This document shows, one piece after another, positions 61,400-64,000 of a stretch of 64,000 bases of DNA. The stretch comes from Neocallimastix lanati (nom. inval.). Taxonomy: Eukaryota; Neocallimastigomycota; Neocallimastigomycetes; Neocallimastigales; Neocallimastigaceae. The notes beneath the pieces are model-generated. The model saw only the letters and a list, made by a program, of their open reading frames with translations. It was not told the DNA's origin and searched no databases. The stretch lies in NCBI GenBank assembly GCA_016946835.1, contig JACVTC010000044.1, forward strand, positions 246,001-310,000, written 5' to 3'. Every line of letters begins with the position of its first letter. The stretch's first letter is position 1. A program made the translations under genes and the position numbers.

Positions 61400-62195
61400 T
61401 ATCAAATTCAAAGGAATGTAGGGAAAGTAGCCATAATAAACATTTAAATCACTACAAAAAATATATATATTAAATACTTTTAAAAAATTTGAAATGAAAC
61501 TTTTTTAATTTAATGGGCCCTTATGAAATACTAATAAAACTGGTAATAGTATTATATGGGAGGAATAGCAATAAAAACAATAATTCCATTAGAACTAAAT
61601 AAAACAAAAATATCAATAAAAAAATAATTACTGTTATCCATTTAAAGGTTATTTCAAAAAATATTTAATCCTAAATTATAAATGTCAAGATTAAATTTAT
61701 GATTTCAGATAATTTATATAAAAAATATAATAATAATTAAAGTAAAAATTATCAATCGATCAATAATAAATAATTTCTTTTTTTTTTTTAAATTATTAAA
61801 ATTTTTAAATTTTTAAAAATAAAAAAAAAAATTAAAATTAAAAATTAAAAAAAAAAAAATATAAAAAATAAAAATAAAAGAATAAAAGAATAAAAAATAA
61901 AATTTTAAAAAATGTTAACAATTGATAAAAAAAAAAAATTTTTTTTTTTTTTAAATTTCTTTAATTTTTTATTTTATTTTAATTTTTAAATTTTTTAATT
62001 TTTTTTTTTTTTTTATTTTATTTTTAATTTTTATATTTCAAAAGTTTAAAAAAAAATAAAAAAATTTAAAAATTAAAATTAAAATAAAATAAAAAATTAA
62101 AAAAATAAAAAAAAAGTTAAAGAATGTAAAAATAATTAAATGATCTGAAAAATATTTTAAAAAATTGATTAAATAAATGAAATAAAATTTTATAA

Positions 62196-62238
<43 letters not shown>

Positions 62239-63400
62239 TTTTTTTATTTTTTAGTTTTACTCGAAATTTATTAAAAAATAAAAAAAAAAATAAAAATTAA
62301 AAATTAATAAATAATAAATAATGGAATTAATTATTCATTTTTTTTATTTTTTTCATTTTTTTTTATTTGTATTATTTTTTTTTAGTTTTATAATATGTAT
62401 TAAATAAATATTAAAATAAATAAATATTTTATTTTTTTTTTACTTTATTTTATTTTTTATTAAATAAAAATTTAAAATAACTTTAAAAAACTATTTAAAA
62501 AAATAATTTGGATTAACATTATACCGATATAAATAATATGATAAATAAGTACTATATTATAAATTGGTATTAGACTCATATATCTTTTCTAACCCAAAAT
62601 CAGTGAATACTGTATTAAAAAATAACTATTTATTATGAAATAATATATGAAATAAATATATACGAAATTATTGATTAAAATATATATTTGCAAATAACTA
62701 AAATTTAATTATTAAAAATAAACATTTAAAGAAAAGTAAGAGATAATTAAAAATAATTGATCAGAACTTAAGAGAATTTGAATAATAAAATTATGTAAAA
62801 TTTTATTAATAAAATTTTTATCAGTATAACTTGTGTAAATAATATTTTTGCTATTATTTATTAGTATTATATTATATATTAATATTAAAAGTTAAAAAGA
62901 AATAGAGAATATTATATAAAGTGCACTTATGAATGTTCGACATAGTATTAAAGTGTAATTTTATTATAATAATTTTTTTTTTTATAATAAAAGAGTCTGA
63001 TTATAAATTAAAAAAATTTTTTTTTTTATTAATAAAATTGTTGATATATTTTTTAAAATTCTTATCCAAAATTATTTATTAATGATTTATTTAATCCAAA
63101 TTTATTATCAAATATTTATTATTATGTATCAAAAAATAAATAAATGAAAATTAATAAAAATATTTAAACTATTTATTAATAAATAAAATTTATATGTTAT
63201 TTATTTATTTATTTATTTTTTAAAAAAAAATATTTTAATTTTAATGGATGTAAATATAAATTTTCTTTTAAATTGATTTATATTGTATTATATTATATAT
63301 ATAATATATAAAATAAAAATATAAATATCCAATAATTTTCTTTTAAATTGATTTATTGTACAACATTTAAATAACTTAAAAAATTATTAATTTGATTACG
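61400..63400. other. AT-rich region, no gene seen
   Basis: Long homopolymer and AAAT/TTTA tracts, including poly-T near 62204-62236. GGGCCC at 61515 and ATGGGAGGAATAGC at 61556 are isolated. I found no coding relic. Confidence 0.5.
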
Positions 63401-63408
63401 AATTTTTT

Positions 63409-63597
63409 TAATTAAATTAAATTAAATTAAATTAGATTAAATTAAATTAAATTAAATTAGATTAAATTAAATTAAATTAAATTAGATTAAATTAAATTAA
63501 ATTAAATTAAATTAAATTAAATTAAATTAAATTAAATTAAATTAAATTAAATTAAATTAAATTAAATTAAATTAAATTAAATTAAATTAAATTAAAT
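63409..63597. repeat. (ATTAA)n pentanucleotide satellite
   Basis: About 190 bp of AATTA/ATTAA units. In the first 80 bp a G variant (TTAGATTAA) recurs every 25 bp, showing that blocks of five units have been copied together. The last 400 bases of the window hold AAT/AATA microsatellites and no gene. Confidence 0.92.
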
Positions 63598-64000
63598 ATT
63601 TTTTAATTATTTTTTTAATTATTTTTTATTAAATGGATTTAATGAAAGAATCCAACAAATGTACAATACATCTAATACAATATATTTATATTTATACTTA
63701 TAAATAATTAATATACATTCAACATTTACATTTAATTATTTAGTTTGATAATAACTAATAATAAATATTGATAATAAATAATTAAATAATAAAATGAGTT
63801 TTTATTAATAAATAATAAATAATAAATAATAAATAATAAAAAGAGTATTTATTAATAAATAATATAAAGAGTATTTATTAATAAATAATTAAATAATATA
63901 GAAAATAGTTGATAAATAATAAAAATATATATATATATATATTTTTATTATTTGGATTTCAATGTAAAAAAAAAGGTTGAAAATAAATAAAAAATAAAAA

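Noticed and set aside
5680..63597. CRISPR-like array
   Set aside because: No array with constant repeats and unique spacers is present. All tandem repeats are simple-sequence, minisatellite or ankyrin-coding, and the genome looks eukaryotic.
1..64000. Dictyostelium, Plasmodium or another AT-rich protist as the source
   Set aside because: Not excluded by a marker gene, but the ankyrin style, trypsin-fold family, copia-like element and secreted Cys-rich protein together fit anaerobic gut fungi better. I keep this as inference.

Overview
The window is extremely A+T-rich DNA with very long poly-A and poly-T runs, genes rich in Asn, Lys, Ile and Glu, and no visible introns, tRNA or rRNA genes. 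This look, the large ankyrin-repeat proteins, a trypsin-fold protein family and a Ty1/copia-like retrotransposon remnant best fit an anaerobic gut fungus (Neocallimastigomycota). That placement is inference from style and gene content, not from a marker gene.

About six reading frames look functional or recently functional: four ankyrin genes that are intact or nearly so (2.2-3.6 kb minus; 9.0-11.8 kb minus; 14.9-17.8 kb plus; a 2331-residue giant at 37.3-44.3 kb plus), one ankyrin gene whose start codon reads ATT (24.8-27.2 kb plus), and one trypsin-fold protein (18.1-19.2 kb plus). The ankyrin proteins are built from interchangeable modules: an N-terminal leader with a basic KRLK-type cluster, a 33-residue repeat (E-type), a 39-residue repeat (N-type) and a shared C-terminal cap. 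The trypsin-fold protein and its dead copies lack the usual nucleophile serine.

Most of the rest is debris of the same families. There are at least eight copies of the ankyrin leader with a conserved several-hundred-base 5' flank, a composite segment (protease tail / ankyrin tail / flank) present three times, and a protease tail scattered at six further places. Layout: 0-5.5 kb, two direct copies of the composite segment around an ankyrin gene; 5.5-9 kb, minisatellite and noncoding repeats; 9-19.2 kb, three live genes; 19-37 kb, a graveyard of ankyrin pseudogenes broken by a 938-bp insertion with 16-bp direct repeats, a copia-like 5' end and a G+C-rich foreign-looking insert; 37.3-44.3 kb, the giant gene; 44.8-46 kb, dead ankyrin and protease; 46-51 kb, noncoding repeats and two clear terminal-inverted-repeat elements with 8-bp target duplications; 51-58.3 kb, a row of dead genes (ankyrin, Lys/Asn-rich protein, secreted Cys-rich GPI-type protein, protease-like); 58-64 kb, AT-rich repeats.

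The most interesting possibility is a fast-evolving, probably nuclear-directed ankyrin repertoire recurrently linked to a trypsin-fold pseudoprotease, diversified by array duplication, module swapping and gene death. The function is unknown.
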